In this document: piece by piece, positions 17,429 through 26,243 of the stretch
Layout: each line of letters starts with the position of its first letter
Position numbering within the stretch: the first letter of the stretch is position 1
NCBI RefSeq assembly: GCF_002257695.2
Contig: NZ_CP155571.1
Reading direction: 5' to 3' (one strand)
DNA from: Sporomusa acidovorans
GTDB taxonomy: Bacteria > Bacillota > Negativicutes > Sporomusales > Sporomusaceae
Length of the DNA: 64,000 bases
Translations under genes and position numbers: made by a program
The notes under the pieces: generated by a model
What the model was told of the DNA's origin: nothing
The model's input: the letters and a program-made list of their open reading frames with translations, nothing else
Database searches by the model: none

Positions 17429-18100
17429 TTATTCATCGTTAGCTAAGATATGCGCTAACTCTGCTGCGTCAGTTTCTATGTAAGCTCGCAGAAACAGCGC
17501 TAACCCTTTATAAAACTCCATTGTCGTCTGCTCCTGCAAGCTTTGGCAAAAAGCATCCACGAAAAGTAACAAATGATTTTCTAAAAATTCTTTTTGGCCG
17601 GCAATATTATCTCTGAAAGATTTATTGTCTTGCTTCGTAAAGCTGTCTACCGCCCGTTTTGTTAACAGCGCCATAAAACTGCACTCTAACCCAATATGGT
17701 CAACAGGGCCTTGGGCTGTATCCGCCCTTTCCACACCCCACTTTCGATAAAACTCCTGCACAGCCAACGTATGTTCATCATAGATGATATGCTCCGTACT
17801 GGTATACACCGATTCCCACGGATAAACCAGAATGGGACCTGAATTGGCAAATAAAGCAACAAAATGCTCCTGCATGAACTTCCAGTCTTGATCGGTATAA
17901 TTTTTCATCGCCGTCAGACCTTTGGCCAAAAGCCGAACGCCTGCGTTTTCCTCACCATTTTCGATCATTTGGCAAAACAGATTGCTTTTTATATAATCGG
18001 CCATTTTTTCTTTTTGCGGGATTTCAAACAAACACTGCGCAAAAAATTGATAAAACCAGTGCCTGATCTCCATAAACTGCGGAATAGGTAAGTCTTCCAC
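17429..18100 (-). CDS. TorD/DmsD-type molybdoenzyme chaperone 1
   Basis: 223 all-helical residues of the TorD family, which bind the Tat signal of the cognate molybdoenzyme and assist cofactor insertion. The motifs YPWESVY and DHIGLECSFMALL are diagnostic. First gene of the operon, 30 bases before dmsA, behind a promoter at 18196-18224. Confidence 0.92.
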   Translation of the reverse strand: MEDLPIPQFMEIRHWFYQFFAQCLFEIPQKEKMADYIKSNLFCQMIENGEENAGVRLLAKGLTAMKNYTDQDWKFMQEHFVALFANSGPILVYPWESVYTSTEHIIYDEHTLAVQEFYRKWGVERADTAQGPVDHIGLECSFMALLTKRAVDSFTKQDNKSFRDNIAGQKEFLENHLLLFVDAFCQSLQEQTTMEFYKGLALFLRAYIETDAAELAHILANDE

Positions 18101-18121
18101 ACTTTCACGTCCTTACATGCT

Positions 18122-18141
18122 ATTCTTTACCTTTAGGCAAA
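18122..18141 (-). promoter_or_regulatory. Shared 20-base motif, copy in leader of dms operon 1
   Basis: The plus strand reads ATTCTTTACCTTTAGGCAAA. The same sequence with one substitution occurs at 45689-45708 upstream of dms operon 2, and a shorter relative occurs at 47549-47562 ahead of the second torD. It is a candidate operator or RNA site common to the molybdoenzyme genes. Confidence 0.55.
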
Positions 18142-18143
18142 TA

Positions 18144-18178
18144 ATAGCAGAGTTTCGCGTTGGCCAAAACTCTGCTAT
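18144..18178 (-). promoter_or_regulatory. Hairpin in the leader of dms operon 1
   Basis: ATAGCAGAGTTT and AAACTCTGCTAT form a 12 bp stem between the promoter and torD. The T-rich tail is weak, so partial attenuation or mRNA stabilisation are alternatives to termination. Confidence 0.5.
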
Positions 18179-18195
18179 CTTGATTCTTTACACTT

Positions 18196-18224
18196 ACTAT
18201 AACACTTGCAACATAAATTGACAA
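18196..18224 (-). promoter_or_regulatory. Promoter of torD-dmsABC operon 1
   Basis: Minus strand TTGTCA, 17 bases, TATAGT. The -35 and spacer lie inside the sequence that was duplicated when the IS1634-type element inserted; the -10 lies just outside it, so the promoter facing torD is intact. Confidence 0.75.
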
Positions 18225-18290
18225 TAATATGTAAAAAGCATATTAAAAATCATTAAAATCTGTTTATTCGTCAAATTGCATCAATTATTC
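18202..18290 (+). repeat. Left copy of 89 bp direct repeat flanking the IS (target duplication)
   Basis: Identical to 20309-20397 over 89 bases, starting ACACTTGCAACATAAATTGA and ending AATTATTC. The final C may belong to the element, giving 88 bp. Very long, variable target duplications are a known trait of IS1634-type elements. Confidence 0.95.
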
Positions 18291-20308
18291 CGTAGTTTTG
18301 CAATTGAATAGCTAAAAAGCACCTCTCTAGCCCAGATATTTCGGGCTATTTTTGTGTCAATATTTTTGGATTTTAATGTTGTGGATTATCGTGGATTATG
18401 GTATAATATAAGGAAGTGGAGGTGTTTGACATGTTTCTCAAGCAAAGCATTAGCAACGGCAAAATATATTTGTCCTTCGTCCAAGGTTATCGCGCCGACG
18501 GCAAGGTTAAGCAAAAAACCATTGAAAAATTGGGCTACCTTGATGATCTGAAAAAATCATATGATGATCCCATTGCCCACTTTAAGTCGATTGCCAAAGA
18601 ACGCAATTTGGCCGATACTTCCGAGCGCTCAATCGAGGTTTCACTCAACCGCCGCCTTGAAAGCAATACCTCTACTAGAAAAAATCTAGGCTATGCCATT
18701 GCTAAACGTATTTACTCCCTCTTGGGCATTAATAAATTTCTCCAAAACAAACAGAAACATTTAACCATTGAATATAATCTAAACAGCATCTTCAGTCTTC
18801 TCACCTTTAATAGGTTCCTTTTTCCGTCTTCCAAAAAGAAGGCTTTTGATAACCGGGACTTTTTCTTTGAATCCTACGACTTTTCCCTCGACGACCTCTA
18901 TCGATCTCTTGACTATTTTTCACGCTATTCAGAGCCACTACAGCAACATCTGCATGAAAAAGTCTGTGAGGTTATTGGCCGCGACAGTAAACTCGGTTAC
19001 TATGACGTCACAAACTATTACTTCGAAATACCTTACAATGATGAAGATGAATATGATGATCACAGCATGCTGGTGAAAAAAGGTTTTCGAAAGAAAGGCC
19101 CTTCCAAAGAACACCGCCCTGATCCAATCGTACAAATGGGGCTTCTGATGGATTCAAACGGCATCCCCATGGCTTTCAATACCTTTTCTGGCGGTGAAAG
19201 CGAAAAAACTTCCCTCATTCCTATCATTCGCAGGGTAAAAAAAGATTATGGCATCGAACGGATTATCACAGTTGCAGACAGAGGGCTTAACACCAGTGAT
19301 AATACTGCTTTCCTCGCCGGAACCAACGATGATCATTCCCAGGGCCATGACGGATATGTTTATGGACAGAGCATATTATCTGCAGATAAAGAATTTAAGG
19401 CTTGGGTTCTTAAACAAGACGGTTATCTTCACGACAAGGAGATCGATAAAAATGGTGAAGTCGTAGTCTTCACCCATAAGTCCAGAGTCTATGCAAAAAC
19501 GATACAACTTGAAAACTCTCAAGGCAAACGACGCCTTAAAATGAATATCTATCAAAAACAGATGGTCTATTATTCGCAAAAGTATGCAGAAAAACAAAAA
19601 AAAGAGCGAGAACTCGTTCTCGCAAAAGCAAAAGATTTAATCGCCAATCCCGGAAAGTATACCAGAGCCACCAGTTTTGGCGCTGCCGGTTACATCAATA
19701 ATATAAAGTTTGTAAAGGAAACCGGAGAAATTCCCGATGGAATCGACCTGTCTCTTAATCTAAAAAAGATTGCTGAAGAAGAAAAATATGATGGATATTA
19801 CTCTATCGTCACCAGCGAAAAGCATTTATCGGATATAGAAATCCGCAACATTTACAAAGGTTTATGGGAAATTGAGGAATCCTTTAAAGTCATTAAAAGC
19901 GAGTTCAAGGCAAGACCGGTATATCTTAAACTCGAAAATCACATCAATGCTCATTTCCTGATTTGTTTTGTTTCACTCCTTATCCTGCGTGTTCTGGAAT
20001 ACAAGTTAAATAAAAAATATCCAGTTAGCCAGATTCGCGAATCATTAATCCGTTATTCCTGCTCTCATCTTGATCAGAATTACTATCTGTTTGATTACAG
20101 AGATGAAATTCTGCAGTTGATGGAATCGATTTTCGATATGGACTTGGGCAATAAGATTATGAGCACATCTGAAATCAAAAAAATTTTGCAATACCAAAAG
20201 TAAGGCCTAATTTCACAACACTATTTTGCCAAAAAAACAAAGCTCTCTAGCCCGCGTATTTACTGGACTAGTAGAGCTTTTTTTACTTGTTTTGCTGCAA
20301 AACTCAGG
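18291..20308 (+). mobile_element. IS1634-type insertion sequence
   Basis: About 2.02 kb. The ends form short inverted repeats: CCGTAGTTTTGCA at the left (18290 onwards) and CCTGAGTTTTGCA read inward from the right end. One transposase gene fills the element, with hairpins near both ends that would stop transcription entering or leaving. It lies between the dms operon 1 promoter and folT. Copies of the target on both sides are identical, which suggests a recent insertion. Confidence 0.93.
18431..20203 (+). CDS. IS1634-family DDE transposase
   Basis: 590 residues. The N-terminus (LSFVQGYRADGKVKQKTIEK) is the usual start of this family, followed by acidic catalytic segments (YYDVTNYYFE, TVADRGLNTSDN) and the C-terminal YKGLWEIEESFKVIKSEF with the catalytic Glu. 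The ATG at 18431 has the site GGAGGTG; the frame open to 18416 is a few codons longer. The gene is intact. Confidence 0.95.
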   Translation: MFLKQSISNGKIYLSFVQGYRADGKVKQKTIEKLGYLDDLKKSYDDPIAHFKSIAKERNLADTSERSIEVSLNRRLESNTSTRKNLGYAIAKRIYSLLGINKFLQNKQKHLTIEYNLNSIFSLLTFNRFLFPSSKKKAFDNRDFFFESYDFSLDDLYRSLDYFSRYSEPLQQHLHEKVCEVIGRDSKLGYYDVTNYYFEIPYNDEDEYDDHSMLVKKGFRKKGPSKEHRPDPIVQMGLLMDSNGIPMAFNTFSGGESEKTSLIPIIRRVKKDYGIERIITVADRGLNTSDNTAFLAGTNDDHSQGHDGYVYGQSILSADKEFKAWVLKQDGYLHDKEIDKNGEVVVFTHKSRVYAKTIQLENSQGKRRLKMNIYQKQMVYYSQKYAEKQKKERELVLAKAKDLIANPGKYTRATSFGAAGYINNIKFVKETGEIPDGIDLSLNLKKIAEEEKYDGYYSIVTSEKHLSDIEIRNIYKGLWEIEESFKVIKSEFKARPVYLKLENHINAHFLICFVSLLILRVLEYKLNKKYPVSQIRESLIRYSCSHLDQNYYLFDYRDEILQLMESIFDMDLGNKIMSTSEIKKILQYQK

Positions 20309-20639
20309 ACACTTGCAACATAAATTGACAATAATATGTAAAAAGCATATTAAAAATCATTAAAATCTGTTTATTCGTCAAATTGCATCAATTATTCGTT
20401 TTTCTCTGCCCGTAATTCGCCTCTGGTAATAGCCAATAAAAAAAGCCCATTATAAAATATGGACTCTTTGAGTCTGAAGTCTAAAGCCCTTCATGAAGGC
20501 CATTACGGCAACAGAGCCATACAGTAAAGCCGGCCCGGGGAGATTGTAGCCGACTTTTGGGTAGCTCCGGCCGTTTGCTTACATTGTTCTTCTTCCGCGT
20601 GACTCTTAACCAGTCTTGCCTTGAAGAAGGCCGCTAATC
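20204..20639. other. IS right end, duplicated target and a possible gene remnant
   Basis: 20204-20308 is the right end of the IS and 20309-20397 the second target copy. From 20398 to 20639 a minus-strand frame reads NLPGPALLYGSVAVMAFMKG before a stop at about 20453; it looks protein-like but has no start and no recognised family. The hairpin GACTCTTTGAGTC and the T-run read from 20449 may form the folT terminator. Confidence 0.4.
20309..20397 (+). repeat. Right copy of the 89 bp direct repeat flanking the IS
   Basis: Identical to 18202-18290. It retains a -35-like TTGTCA on the minus strand but not the -10, which lies outside the duplicated segment. Confidence 0.95.
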
Positions 20640-21194
20640 TTAAAGACGGTTCAAACTAATGTTGCGCGCTACTTTATAGCGAAGTAAAGGTTTACAGATT
20701 GTATAGATGGCGGCAATCTGCAGGGGAAGCAAAGCGGCTCCCTTGACAAATCGCGCTAATAAGAATGCCTGGGCCGCTTTGTTATATAAGATAGACAGCC
20801 ACAGAGTGTTTAGGCCCAGATCGATAGCCAGGAAAACAACCATACTGGCTAAAGTGATTCGTCGCAAAGTTATTTTTTTATTGTGTAAGAAATAGCCGTA
20901 AATCATGCCGGCTGCAAAAGAACTTAGGGTAAACCCCGGAAAAAATAATCCGGGAGAAAAGAACAGACAACCGAGAACATCGGCAATAGCGGCAACAATC
21001 CCCCCGAGCAGCGGGCCAAACAGCATGCAAAACATTGCAATCGGTAAGAAACTCAGGCTGATGCGAATAAAGGGGGTTTGGATGGCAAAAAGATGAGTAA
21101 ATATAATATTCAAGGCTATGAAAATTGCTGAGATAACCAAAGTAGTGGTAGTAAGGTAAGGTTGCGAAGGGTGACGCTTAGTAAAAAAATGCAT
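20640..21194 (-). CDS. folT: FolT-type folate ECF transporter substrate-binding (S) component
   Basis: 184 residues with about six hydrophobic helices. The segments IRISLSFLPIAMFCMLFGPL, ADVLGCLFF and FFPGFTLSSFAAGMIYG are typical of the folate-specific S-component, which works with a shared EcfAA'T energizing module encoded elsewhere. The ATG at 21194 is preferred because an upstream ATG overlaps the GGAGGTG ribosome site. A THF riboswitch lies directly upstream, which independently supports folate as the substrate. Confidence 0.93.
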   Translation of the reverse strand: MHFFTKRHPSQPYLTTTTLVISAIFIALNIIFTHLFAIQTPFIRISLSFLPIAMFCMLFGPLLGGIVAAIADVLGCLFFSPGLFFPGFTLSSFAAGMIYGYFLHNKKITLRRITLASMVVFLAIDLGLNTLWLSILYNKAAQAFLLARFVKGAALLPLQIAAIYTICKPLLRYKVARNISLNRL

Positions 21195-21268
21195 GGAAGA
21201 CACCTCCATAAAAATGTAGGCATAAATTGCTACATATTGCTACATATTTTAGGATTTCCTTCTATGCA

Positions 21269-21371
21269 GCAGCGGGATGCAGTGTTTGTACCGCAAACTA
21301 CTTTTTGTAGTTTTTCGTTCAGTGACAACTCCCCGTTTACATGACACTTGACGCACAAACACTTACTCTGC
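21269..21371 (-). promoter_or_regulatory. Tetrahydrofolate (THF) riboswitch
   Basis: The minus strand matches the THF-I layout. GCAGAGTAAGTGTTTGTGCG opens the aptamer, GCGTCAAGTG and GGGGAGTTGTCAC..GAACGAA follow, and GCGGTACAAACACTGCATCC closes it. GTGTTTGT pairs with ACAAACAC and the outer GCAG with CTGC. It sits 75 bases upstream of folT. Control could be of translation, since the sequence to the start holds only a weak hairpin. Confidence 0.88.
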
Positions 21372-21543
21372 AATTTATAAAAGAAGTTATAGATGGGAAT
21401 ACAAAACTCCTGCTTTTTTGTTACCCTGTTCACAAAGTTTTTCACCGAATTAATAAAAATCTTTATTGGATACTATACTGTCACATAATTTCTGATTTCT
21501 CGGAGCATATTATAAAGATAATTCCACCAGGAGAAATAGGGTT

Positions 21544-21807
21544 ATGAAAATATTTTTAAAGAAGCTAAACAATTGGCACGAAGTACGTCAACATAACTAT
21601 TGGATTAAAGCGTTTTGCTATGAATGCTGCAAAAAAACTCCGTTTTTTGTGTACTGGAGTGACGGACTGGCCTGTCCGTTTGTAGTTTGCCAAGTCTGCA
21701 AAAACGAAACCTTCAATATCCCGCTTGAAGAAGAAGAACTCTCTTCCACGGACGTACCGGAAATCATTGAGGCCATACAATCCTATGAACGTGGCTTATT
21801 CCTCTAA
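21544..21807 (+). CDS. Small cysteine-rich protein, possible zinc ribbon
   Basis: 87 residues. CYEC near residue 21 and CPFVVCQVC near 44 provide two CxxC-like pairs that could bind zinc; the C-terminal third is acidic. AGGAG lies upstream of the ATG. It lies alone between the folT riboswitch and lysR, on the opposite strand from both. No family recognised. Confidence 0.7.
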   Translation: MKIFLKKLNNWHEVRQHNYWIKAFCYECCKKTPFFVYWSDGLACPFVVCQVCKNETFNIPLEEEELSSTDVPEIIEAIQSYERGLFL

Positions 21808-21897
21808 AAAAGTGTTGGCCTAGCAAGATGTCTAAGGCCAAATACTTAGCTTGCATTTAACTTTTTTCAAAATATATTAGAAAAGGCAAATAAATGA

Positions 21898-21929
21898 CCG
21901 TGCAAAGCTGCTTACGCCTTGTACGGTTT
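21898..21929 (-). terminator. Probable terminator of lysR
   Basis: ACCGTACAA and TTGCACGGT pair with one mismatch around GGCGTAAGCAGC on the minus strand, starting seven bases after the lysR stop codon. The T-tail is short. Confidence 0.6.
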
Positions 21930-21935
21930 ATGTGT

Positions 21936-22844
21936 TTACGGGATAGGTTCACACTTAACTGCTATTCTGTCAGTAAAGTATTGAATCACATACTCACGAA
22001 AATGAATGGCTGCCTTGGATAAATATTGTTTTTCTTTCCAAATTAGCTGGAGAACACTTTGGTAATCAAAATCGACAACTTTTAATAAGACTACAGGTAA
22101 GTCCTGCTGTTCCTCCTTCGATGAAAGGATAAACGCTACGCCTAATCCGGCAGACACCAAATTCACCATGCCGATCGGCGCATCGCACTCACAGACAATA
22201 TTAGGCACAAAATCAGCTTTTTTGCATAGCCTGTCATAAAGTTCCCGCAGGCTATGATTGGTCTTTAAATTAATAAACCGTTCCTCAGCCAATTCCGAAA
22301 GAAAGACACTAGAACGATTGGCAAAACGGTGTTCGGGTGACACCGCTAAAAAAATTTCCTCGGCCATAAGGGGAACCCTGGCTATACCTAACTGCTTAAC
22401 AGGTTTGTTAATAAAACTGAAATCAACTTCCCCTGTTTCTAACAAGCGCAGCTTCGTATCATCATCCGCTATTTGCATGAGACGAAAATTGATTTTCGGG
22501 TAAAGCCGCACAAAAGATCCTAAAATATTGCAGAAAATTTTATTTAACGCTGTCGAGGTAACAGCAACAAATCCATACTCGCTTCCCGCCAAATCGGCAA
22601 GTTCCTGACGTCCTTCCTCCAGTTCAGTAAGCGCTTTATTGGCTTTTTTCAAAAAAGCTTTTCCATATTCGTTCAATACAATATTTCGTCCTATCCGGTT
22701 AAACAGAGGAACTCCCAAATCTTCTTCCAAACGGGCAATTGTCACACTGAGGGCAGGCTGCGCAATTTGCAATTCACGGGCCGCTTTCGTCATATGCTCC
22801 AGTTTAGCGACCGTTTGAAAATATTTAAGCTGCAATATATCCAC
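21936..22844 (-). CDS. LysR-family transcriptional regulator
   Basis: 302 residues from a GTG start at 22844 with GGAGGG eight bases upstream. The N-terminal HTH (TKAARELQIAQPALSVTIARLE) is followed by a periplasmic-binding-like effector domain. An IS element has inserted with its edge 26 bases upstream of the start codon, separating the gene from its original promoter, which now lies beyond 24755. The next native gene, on the other strand, is a cyclopropane-fatty-acid synthase; divergent LysR regulators usually control their neighbour. Confidence 0.92.
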   Translation of the reverse strand: MDILQLKYFQTVAKLEHMTKAARELQIAQPALSVTIARLEEDLGVPLFNRIGRNIVLNEYGKAFLKKANKALTELEEGRQELADLAGSEYGFVAVTSTALNKIFCNILGSFVRLYPKINFRLMQIADDDTKLRLLETGEVDFSFINKPVKQLGIARVPLMAEEIFLAVSPEHRFANRSSVFLSELAEERFINLKTNHSLRELYDRLCKKADFVPNIVCECDAPIGMVNLVSAGLGVAFILSSKEEQQDLPVVLLKVVDFDYQSVLQLIWKEKQYLSKAAIHFREYVIQYFTDRIAVKCEPIP

Positions 22845-22869
22845 ACGAATTCCCTCCCCTTTAATATAC

Positions 22870-24755
22870 GTACTCTCTCGGAAACCCGAGATATTATATG
22901 GATCAAGGCATTTAGCCTTGGTCTTTTTGCAGTTTTCCTCCAAAATAGACGTGTCGAAAATTTGGGACTTGACTTTTTTGAAACGCCCCCATAATCGCGA
23001 TGAAGACATCTTTTTGTCTACCTTCGCTGATGGTGGTGATTTTTTTGTTGAAAACGACCCGTTCTCATCGACAATTTCAGGACTTTCTAAAAGAGCAGTT
23101 GCAAATCCACTACTTAAAACGCGGTTTTTTAGAGCCGGTTTTGCTCCAGCAAAAAGCCCTAGCCAGTGTCTGGTGCAGCGATTTATCCAAAATCACGGAA
23201 TTTGTCGCTCATCGCTACTCTCAATCGGTGGGTTCCATAGCACGCGACCCGGCCGATATGTTCCGCTCTTTACTGCTTATGGAATTACTTCATGAACGTT
23301 CCATTGACACTTGGGTCCATTCCATGCGTTCGACTCCCATTTTTGCGGTCCTCAGCGGATTTCTACCGGACGATGTCCCGGGGGTTGGTACTTTTTATGA
23401 TTTTATCAAGCGCCTGTGGATGTCTTCTTCGACACATCTTGCCAACAAAGTCCGCAGGCCCCGGCGTAAGCCCAAGAAGGGCAAGAAAAAAGGAGAAAAG
23501 TCACCACTTAAAAAACCTGGCGTCATCAAGCGATTGGTCGATCGCTATCTGGAACACCCTCCTGATTTTCATTCGCGTCCGCAGGATCTCTTCCAAAAGA
23601 TTTTTAAAGAGTGTTTTGTTGTCCCCTCTGCAAAACACGGCATCTTAGGAGACATCTCTGCTCTGACAATCGCCGGGGACGGGTCCTCTGTTCGCACGGG
23701 CGCTAGCCATTACGGCAAGTTGATTTGCAGTTGCAGAGAAAACGGCGTCTTCAAGTGCCGTTGTCCCCGCAAATTCTCGGACCCGGATTCTTCTTGGGGC
23801 TGGGATAGTTACCGGGAAGAATATTATTTCGGTCGTACTTTGTACGCCTTTACCGCTGCCGACAGTCCTTATGATTTACCGGTGTATCTTCATTTCTTTA
23901 AGGCTAACCGGCATGATAGTCTCGCTTTTGTGTATTCCTTTTTTGATTTTATTCAATCGAATCCGGATTGTAAGGTGGCCCAATGTCTGCTGGACTCGGC
24001 TCATGACGCTTACGCCATTTACAATTTGCTTCATCGCTATGATATTGCTGCTTTTATTGACCTCAATACTCGGAATGAAGGTAACTGTTCCCATCAAGAT
24101 GAAATCTTGTTTTCTAAGGAAGGCATTCCCATCTGTCCTGCCAATCATATCATGGCTTACAATGGTTTCTGTAAGGACCGCCAGCGGCATAAATGGCGTT
24201 GTCCTAAAACCCGCAAAACCTGGAAGGTCTCTTGTGAATCACCCTGTTCAGACTCTCCTTATGGCCGGGTTTTTTACACCCGGGAACAGGATAACCTCCG
24301 GTTTTTTACTCGGGTTCCTCGCGCTTCGGCTTTGTTTAAAGCTCGTTATCGCCAGCGCACCGCCTCGGAACGCTGTTTTAAGCGCCTCAAAGAGGATTAT
24401 CTTCTGGAACGAAAGACCAAAACCCGTAATTCATGCAATTGGTATTTCCGGGCTTATTCCACTGCCATGTGTTCACATATGGATGCCTGGATAAAACACC
24501 TTGCCATCAATATGCGTCCCCTCATTTTGGAGTGGTCGGCGGAAGTCTTTCCTGCAATTTCTTAGTTCTTAAGCGTTTAACTCTACACTTCTACACCTTG
24601 GGCCTAGTTTTTTTAGGATTTGGCTAGGTCTGCTTGCTATGCTCTCTTTTTACGTATCCTTTCCTCATCCCTTGTTTTTGCTAATTTACTTCTGATTTTG
24701 CTACTCAATACCCTCAAAATCCTACTATATGGTACTAAGTTTCCGAGAGCCTACA
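22870..24755 (+). mobile_element. IS4-superfamily insertion sequence between lysR and cfa
   Basis: 1,886 bp. Terminal inverted repeats GTACTCTCTCGGAAAC (left) and GTAGGCTCTCGGAAAC (right, read inward) match at 14 of 16 positions. The flanks carry a 6 bp duplication, ATATAC, at 22864-22869 and 24756-24761. One transposase gene. It sits 20 bases upstream of the lysR ribosome-site region and displaces the lysR promoter. Confidence 0.88.
23000..24565 (+). CDS. DDE transposase with Y2R3E6K signature
   Basis: 521 residues. Catalytic segments are TIAGDGSS (first Asp), CLLDSAHDAY (second Asp) and YRQRTASERCFKRLK, which fits Y-(2)-R-(3)-E-(6)-K exactly. A Lys/Arg-rich linker (RRPRRKPKKGKKKGEK) lies near residue 150. 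The gene is intact. The Y2R3E6K signature marks the IS4 superfamily; I cannot assign the family with certainty, and an IS1182-like element is an alternative. Confidence 0.88.
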   Translation: MKTSFCLPSLMVVIFLLKTTRSHRQFQDFLKEQLQIHYLKRGFLEPVLLQQKALASVWCSDLSKITEFVAHRYSQSVGSIARDPADMFRSLLLMELLHERSIDTWVHSMRSTPIFAVLSGFLPDDVPGVGTFYDFIKRLWMSSSTHLANKVRRPRRKPKKGKKKGEKSPLKKPGVIKRLVDRYLEHPPDFHSRPQDLFQKIFKECFVVPSAKHGILGDISALTIAGDGSSVRTGASHYGKLICSCRENGVFKCRCPRKFSDPDSSWGWDSYREEYYFGRTLYAFTAADSPYDLPVYLHFFKANRHDSLAFVYSFFDFIQSNPDCKVAQCLLDSAHDAYAIYNLLHRYDIAAFIDLNTRNEGNCSHQDEILFSKEGIPICPANHIMAYNGFCKDRQRHKWRCPKTRKTWKVSCESPCSDSPYGRVFYTREQDNLRFFTRVPRASALFKARYRQRTASERCFKRLKEDYLLERKTKTRNSCNWYFRAYSTAMCSHMDAWIKHLAINMRPLILEWSAEVFPAIS

Positions 24756-24927
24756 TATACGAATAGTTATACTATCATGTTATAATATGTATTTTTATTT
24801 ATCAATCATTACCTTTATAATTTAATATGTAGTAATTTATAACCAATTTTAAAATAGCGATACAAACAAATCAATATACATTCAGACGGCTGAATAAATT
24901 TGATTAAAGATTAAAGAGGCGAAATCC

Positions 24928-26100
24928 ATGTTTAAAAAAGCTGCTTTAAAATTATTACTTCAACAGTGGCAAAAGGGAGGATTCTCTGTCGTCTTTTGGG
25001 ATGGTGAACAAAAAGACTACGGAAATGATCCCCCGTCTTTTACAATAATTTTTAACAAAGAGCCCAAAATAGACACTTCGTCCAACGACATTATCCTCAT
25101 GTTAGGCGAAGCCTATATGGACGGAACGATCGATATTGAAGGTTCAATAGATGAATTAATTCGCTGCATGTCCCTCAACACCTTTCTGCCGCCGGTAGAA
25201 GAGACGGCTGCCACCACAGAGAGCGGCGTCACTCCCCGCACAGAGCAAAAAAATATTGAGCATCACTATGACTTAGGCAATGATTTTTTTTCACTTTGGC
25301 TGGATGATACCATGAGCTATTCGTGCGGATATTTCAAGACGCCGCAAGATTCACTGAAGCAGGCGCAGCTACAAAAGATTGATCATATACTAAGAAAATT
25401 GAACCTGCGGCCGGGTGAAACGCTTCTCGACATTGGCAGCGGCTGGGGCGGACTTATTCTGCGTGCCGCCCAGCAGTACCAGGTGAACGTAACCGGTATT
25501 ACGCTAAGCACAGAACAATATAATTATACAAAGCAACAAATTGAAAAACTGGGGCTGCAGGATTCAACAAGTGTTCAATTAACCAGCTATCAGGATTTCG
25601 CCCCTGCGAAAATGCATTTTGACAAAGTCGTCAGTGTAGGCATGTTTGAACATGTAGGCCAAGACAACTTAGCGAAGTATTTACACAAAGTTACGGAACT
25701 TATGGCACCGGGCGGCATGTTTCTGTTACATACAATAACGGGAATGTTTGAAACAACGACAAATTCCTGGATGGGAAAATACATTTTTCCCGGCGGCTAT
25801 GTTCCTTCCTTGCGCGAAACGATCTGGCTCTCACCTAAACAGGATCTCCACTTGCTTCATGCCGAAAGCCTGCGGCTGCATTACGCCTTGACATTGGAGC
25901 GTTGGTATGAGAATTTCAAAGAAAATCTGGCTAAAATCAGGGAGAAATATGATGAACGCTTCATCCGGATGTGGAGTCTGTATTTACGCGGTTGTGCCGC
26001 CGCTTTCCGGGTATCCGGTCTTGATATCTACCAATTATTATTTACTAAAAACTTAAATAACCATATTGCCCTTACCTTTGATCATGTATACGCGGAATAA
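24928..26100 (+). CDS. cfa: Cyclopropane-fatty-acyl-phospholipid synthase
   Basis: 390 residues. The enzyme methylenates unsaturated acyl chains of membrane lipids using SAM. Visible features are EHHYDLGNDFFSLWLDDTMS, the SAM-binding LLDIGSGWGGL near residue 165, the EHVGQDN segment and the C-terminal WSLYLRGCAAAFR. Originally divergent from lysR; an IS now lies between them. A TATAAT at 24782-24787 may be part of its promoter, whose -35 region is at the edge of the insertion. Confidence 0.93.
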   Translation: MFKKAALKLLLQQWQKGGFSVVFWDGEQKDYGNDPPSFTIIFNKEPKIDTSSNDIILMLGEAYMDGTIDIEGSIDELIRCMSLNTFLPPVEETAATTESGVTPRTEQKNIEHHYDLGNDFFSLWLDDTMSYSCGYFKTPQDSLKQAQLQKIDHILRKLNLRPGETLLDIGSGWGGLILRAAQQYQVNVTGITLSTEQYNYTKQQIEKLGLQDSTSVQLTSYQDFAPAKMHFDKVVSVGMFEHVGQDNLAKYLHKVTELMAPGGMFLLHTITGMFETTTNSWMGKYIFPGGYVPSLRETIWLSPKQDLHLLHAESLRLHYALTLERWYENFKENLAKIREKYDERFIRMWSLYLRGCAAAFRVSGLDIYQLLFTKNLNNHIALTFDHVYAE

Positions 26101-26166
26101 ATAAATCTTGGCGAATTTCCCAATGTTCTGCAGTCCAGCCTAGTTATGGCTTTTGTTTTTACAATA

Positions 26167-26208
26167 GAAAACCCTCATGTCTAAGAAATTACTTAGCATG
26201 AGGGTTTC
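26167..26208 (+). terminator. Terminator after cfa
   Basis: GAAACCCTCATG..CTAAG paired with CTTAG..CATGAGGGTTTC, about 65 bases after the stop codon. Confidence 0.8.
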
Positions 26209-26243
26209 TCCGTTTTTTATATTCATTTATTCATGAGTAATAT

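Noticed and set aside
20450..20580. Small minus-strand frame ending QTQRVHIL as a gene
   Set aside because: It has a stop just before the protein-like part, no start codon with a ribosome site, and no recognisable family.
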